A stretch of DNA of 64,000 nucleotides from Lutraria lutraria (Eukaryota; Mollusca; Bivalvia; Venerida; Mactridae). The number at the start of each line of letters is the position of its first letter. The first letter of the stretch is position 1. Both the position numbers and the translations under genes were made by a program. The stretch covers positions 28,410,399-28,474,398 of the forward strand of contig OZ026841.1 in the NCBI GenBank assembly GCA_964023205.1. The letters run 5' to 3'. Below the pieces are notes generated by a model. That model saw nothing but the letters and a program-made list of their open reading frames with translations. It was not told the origin of the DNA and ran no database searches. This document shows positions 62,040 to 64,000 of this stretch, in pieces.

Positions 62040-64000
62040 AAACGTAATCACTATTGCCTATAGTTGGCCCTTTGGATTAATTGTTTTATCCTATATTTAA
62101 TTGGACGACAACTGAACACCAACATGACTGTATGACTATGTATTCTCAAATTACAGAGTCACTACCTCAAAGTTCGTACCACGTAGTAAATTCCTATTTG
62201 GTTAGGCAGCATGAAAAGTCTGTGCAAGTAATTGCTGAATATAACGAAAGCCTTTTCAAGACTAGTCAAGATATACTAAAGTATGAATTGATTACTCAGC
62301 ATGAAGTACATTGCAAGACTTACATAATGTCCTTCGTATGTATGCACTGTCATGAAAATGGATTAATTCTGCGACATTCCCATTTATCTTTATATCGTTA
62401 AACATCAAACGGTAATGATGACAAATTCTGTGTTAAATCAAAACACAGAAGGCATATAAACACTATAGTATCAATTAAGAATACATCAATGTAACTGTCT
62501 ATAATGTTGATTGAATTAGCTGGATAACTGACGAGTAAACACTTCTGGATGAAAACGATAAAGAATTTGGATATTTGAAGTTCCATGTCAATACTAGTAA
62601 TATTTAATTTCCTGCAACATTTAAATATCTAAGTGAGACATTTATACGTCTGAACGTCAATGCATTGTAAATACTTAATGAATTAAAACTCCGAGTGTCA
62701 TATTCGGCACATCTATTCGTGTGATCAGATTTTCTTCAAAGGCAACGACTTCAGGTTTTTGAAATCCGGAAGTACCAGGTAATGATGGATAAATGTTCAC
62801 CTTTATCACAAGCCCACTCTATCATTCTTTGATAAAAAAGAACTTTCTGTTTGGAGGGCTGCATTCAACATCCATTCCATGTTTATCCATAAGCAATTAC
62901 TTAGGTGAGAAGGAAATCTTTGAAGACATTAAAGGGAGATTATTTCCTTGGAAGTTTTATAAACTGCGAGCTTGAATTGATTTTTAGCCTTTGTAATAAA
63001 TATTATTATTTTCTGATGGCAATCTGTACTCTAATCCCTTTTAATGTTCCAACAATTCCTCCATGATCACAAGTTTTATATTTGCATCGATTTACTTAAT
63101 GCTGTATAATTAACTTTAATGTAAGAAAGGTACCATTGAGAACACAAGAGAACGTAAATCGCTTTCTGAGCACCTAGAATCACAGATAAAACAATATATG
63201 TACATTTAAAACGAAGTGCTAGTCTGTTACACTACATACCTGATAAAATTAACTGGTGATGACTAATTCAGAACGGACACTTTTTTATCCATTATTAATA
63301 AAATCAAGGGCCATAATCAATGAGTGTTTATGGTGATCTTACCTGCTTGACAGTTATTGAACGTGACTGAGATTGTATGACTAAGACTGGTTAAAGATCG
63401 ATTTTGAAATTTTCATTTACATATCAGATGCAGGTCGCCCGACGCAGGTGATTTGATAACAGGCCCCGTCAAAACAGATAAATAACTTTTGTATCCTGAA
63501 TATGTTAGTTGTAATTAAATACAAGCTACTGACATGTATGTGAATAACGATTTCTCCACTATGCCTGGAAAGACAGATAACAGACAACTAAGTAACATAA
63601 TGCTATCTGACAAGCCTTAAGCAATCATGGTTTGCTATCACGTGATCCACACTTTTAATAATAGGTAGGTTGGTTGTAATTTCAGCTAACATTGTATGTT
63701 TGTACTTGAAACTAAAAGCTGAAATGAAGAACACCTTTGAGATAGATGGCAACTTGTTTTTGTTAGGTTATTTATTTGATGAGGTAACAAACAGTTTTTA
63801 CGGATGATTCTAAGCTACGTCCTAAAACAGTCACATGTGTCACAGGAAACAAGCATAAATCTTTATACCAAAAAAAGAAAATGAACATGATAATTTCTGG
63901 ATTTTTTAACTCATAGCTATATAACAAACTGTAGACGTATAAGACACAAGTTGTATTCATTTATTGTTATAGTACATTTCTTAGAATTACTTGATATTTT
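62040..64000. other. No gene recognised
   Basis: AT-rich to the end of the window. The 106-codon plus-strand open frame at 62081-62401 starts with TTG, has an unremarkable composition, and shows no domain I know; it begins right after repeat F. No paired repeats were found downstream. Confidence 0.5.

Noticed and set aside
62081..62401. 106-codon open frame as a gene
   Set aside because: Starts with TTG, lies directly after a dispersed repeat, has no recognisable domain, splice context or compositional difference from surroundings.

Overview
The window looks like gene-poor, AT-rich (roughly two-thirds A+T by eye) nuclear DNA from an animal, most likely a bivalve mollusc. No prokaryotic layout is present: there are no long open frames, operons, rRNA genes or convincing free-standing tRNA genes. 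The mollusc call rests on several tRNA-derived SINEs whose bodies and tails resemble bivalve SINEs, plus many non-autonomous DNA transposons. No intact protein-coding gene is supportable. Every long open frame I examined is short, unrecognisable, or explained by a repeat.

Layout. 44-1026 is a decayed mariner-family transposon with its terminal inverted repeats still readable. About 3.97-12.42 kb is a large inverted duplication: two arms of about 2.5-2.7 kb facing each other across a 3.2 kb spacer. About 12.5-29.9 kb is a mosaic of old repeats: a TTAA-flanked MITE, a 165 bp foldback, a MITE with sharp ~40 bp inverted ends, two SINEs, a foldback of a second family, and several ancient dispersed repeat pairs. 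About 29.97-39.73 kb is a 9.8 kb satellite block. It starts with about 108 copies of a 41-bp unit, then passes into a related 46-bp unit arranged in a higher-order repeat of exactly 1,714 bp. About 39.7-64 kb is again repeat mosaic: SINEs, a ~490 bp long-armed foldback, two more TTAA MITEs, a hAT-type MITE with a perfect 8-bp target duplication, and a ~650 bp direct dispersed repeat present twice 20 kb apart.

Functional reading. The window is a graveyard of class II elements and SINEs (mariner, piggyBac-like, hAT, foldback, SINE), none carrying an intact enzyme, with a satellite block in the middle. The most distinctive features are the two-tier satellite (41-bp and 46-bp units sharing one core, with a 1,714-bp higher-order period), the 3-copy TTAA MITE family in which two copies carry different internal deletions of the longest one, and the two very long inverted repeats. 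Alignments were done by eye, so boundaries of old repeats are approximate.
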